From assembly GCA_017305815.1 (NCBI GenBank), contig JAFKJZ010000551.1, positions 1 through 6,250 of the forward strand: a stretch of DNA of 6,250 nucleotides. The letters are read 5' to 3'. The stretch is from Hyphomicrobiales bacterium. GTDB taxonomy: Bacteria > Pseudomonadota > Alphaproteobacteria > Rhizobiales > Kaistiaceae. Positions 5,832 to 6,250 of this stretch are shown here, piece after piece (position 1 is the stretch's first letter; each line of letters opens with the position of its first letter). A model generated the notes under the pieces. That model saw nothing but the letters and a program-made list of their open reading frames with translations, searched no databases and was not told the origin of the DNA. Both the position numbers and the translations under genes were made by a program.

Positions 5832-6250
5832 ATGCGGTTCTGGCGCGTCGCCGGCATCCTGTTCCTGATCGGCGCCGAGGCGCTTCTCTATGGCTACAGC
5901 TATCCGTTCTTCTCGCTGGCGCTGGAAAAGCGCGAGCTGGCGAACTGGCTGATCGGCCTCAACGCCTCGCTCGCCGGCGTCGGCATCCTGTTCTTCGGCC
6001 ATTTCCTGCCGCAGGCGATCGACCGGCTCGGCATCGGCAGGCTGATCGGTCTGTTCTTCTTCATCCCGTTCCTCGCCTTCGGCGCGATCCTGCTGTTCGA
6101 CCATGTCTTCGTCTGGTTCGCCGCCCGCTTCGTGATGGGAACCTGCTTCTCGGCGCTATGGACGACAACCGAGATCTGGCTGAACGGCGAGGTCGACGAC
6201 CGCAACCGCGGCCGCATCATCGCCGGCTCGGGCACGCTCTATGCCATCTG
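5832..6250 (+). CDS. MFS transporter, N-terminal third, 3' end outside window
   Basis: An ATG at 5832 opens a frame of 139 codons that is still open at the right edge. A ribosome binding site GAGGA (5820-5824) ends seven bases upstream. The translation is strongly hydrophobic with about four membrane segments at residues 6-28, 38-62, 68-89 and 92-113. The loop between segments 2 and 3, PQAIDRLGIGRLIG (60-73), is a degenerate form of the MFS motif A. The segment after helix 4, EIWLNGEVDDRNRGRIIAG (114-132), resembles the WLN...RGR loop of YcaD-like MFS efflux proteins. By family knowledge this would be a 12-helix inner-membrane secondary transporter driven by a proton or other ion gradient; the substrate is unknown. 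Its spacing from the upstream unknown protein suggests one transcript. Only the N-terminal third is visible, so subfamily assignment is tentative. Confidence 0.85.
   Translation, partial: MRFWRVAGILFLIGAEALLYGYSYPFFSLALEKRELANWLIGLNASLAGVGILFFGHFLPQAIDRLGIGRLIGLFFFIPFLAFGAILLFDHVFVWFAARFVMGTCFSALWTTTEIWLNGEVDDRNRGRIIAGSGTLYAI

Noticed and set aside
4751..5857. Minus-strand open frame of 368 codons across the unknown rightward gene
   Set aside because: Arg/Gly/Val/Asp-rich antisense shadow without motifs. The plus-strand frame has a good ribosome binding site and balanced composition.

Overview
The window is GC-rich DNA (I estimate roughly two thirds G+C by eye) with G/C-rich third codon positions and many long antisense shadow frames. 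Together with the protein families present, this suggests a free-living alphaproteobacterium, perhaps of the Hyphomicrobiales. That placement is an inference from style and gene content; there is no rRNA or other taxonomic marker here.

Layout. Three genes lie on the minus strand from the left edge to 4529, and two lie on the plus strand from 4838 to the right edge. They diverge from a 308-base, comparatively AT-rich intergenic region (4530-4837). In transcription order the leftward group is: a membrane-anchored CHASE4-GGDEF-EAL protein with both cyclic-di-GMP domains apparently intact (2292-4529); a YcaQ/AlkX-like winged-helix DNA glycosylase with a GTG start (1014-2225); and a second membrane-anchored CHASE4 protein whose GGDEF domain begins just before the left edge (1-922, incomplete). 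The gaps of 66 and 91 bases allow co-transcription but do not prove it. The rightward group is an unrecognised 320-residue Cys/His-containing soluble protein (4838-5800), followed after 31 bases by the N-terminal third of a major facilitator superfamily transporter (5832 to the right edge). These two probably form an operon.

How the genes may work together. The two CHASE4 proteins would sense an extracytoplasmic signal and change cyclic-di-GMP levels in the cytoplasm. The glycosylase between them would remove bulky or crosslinked alkylated bases from DNA. No direct biochemical link between these jobs is visible. The unknown protein and the transporter may share a substrate, which cannot be named from sequence.

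The least explained parts are the orphan protein at 4838-5800 and the divergent intergenic region. The latter holds a perfect 9-bp inverted repeat (4573-4598) whose loop is also complementary to a segment about 60 bases downstream. I see no mobile elements, tRNA or rRNA genes, CRISPR arrays or phage genes, and nothing that clearly constitutes a new defence or mobile system.
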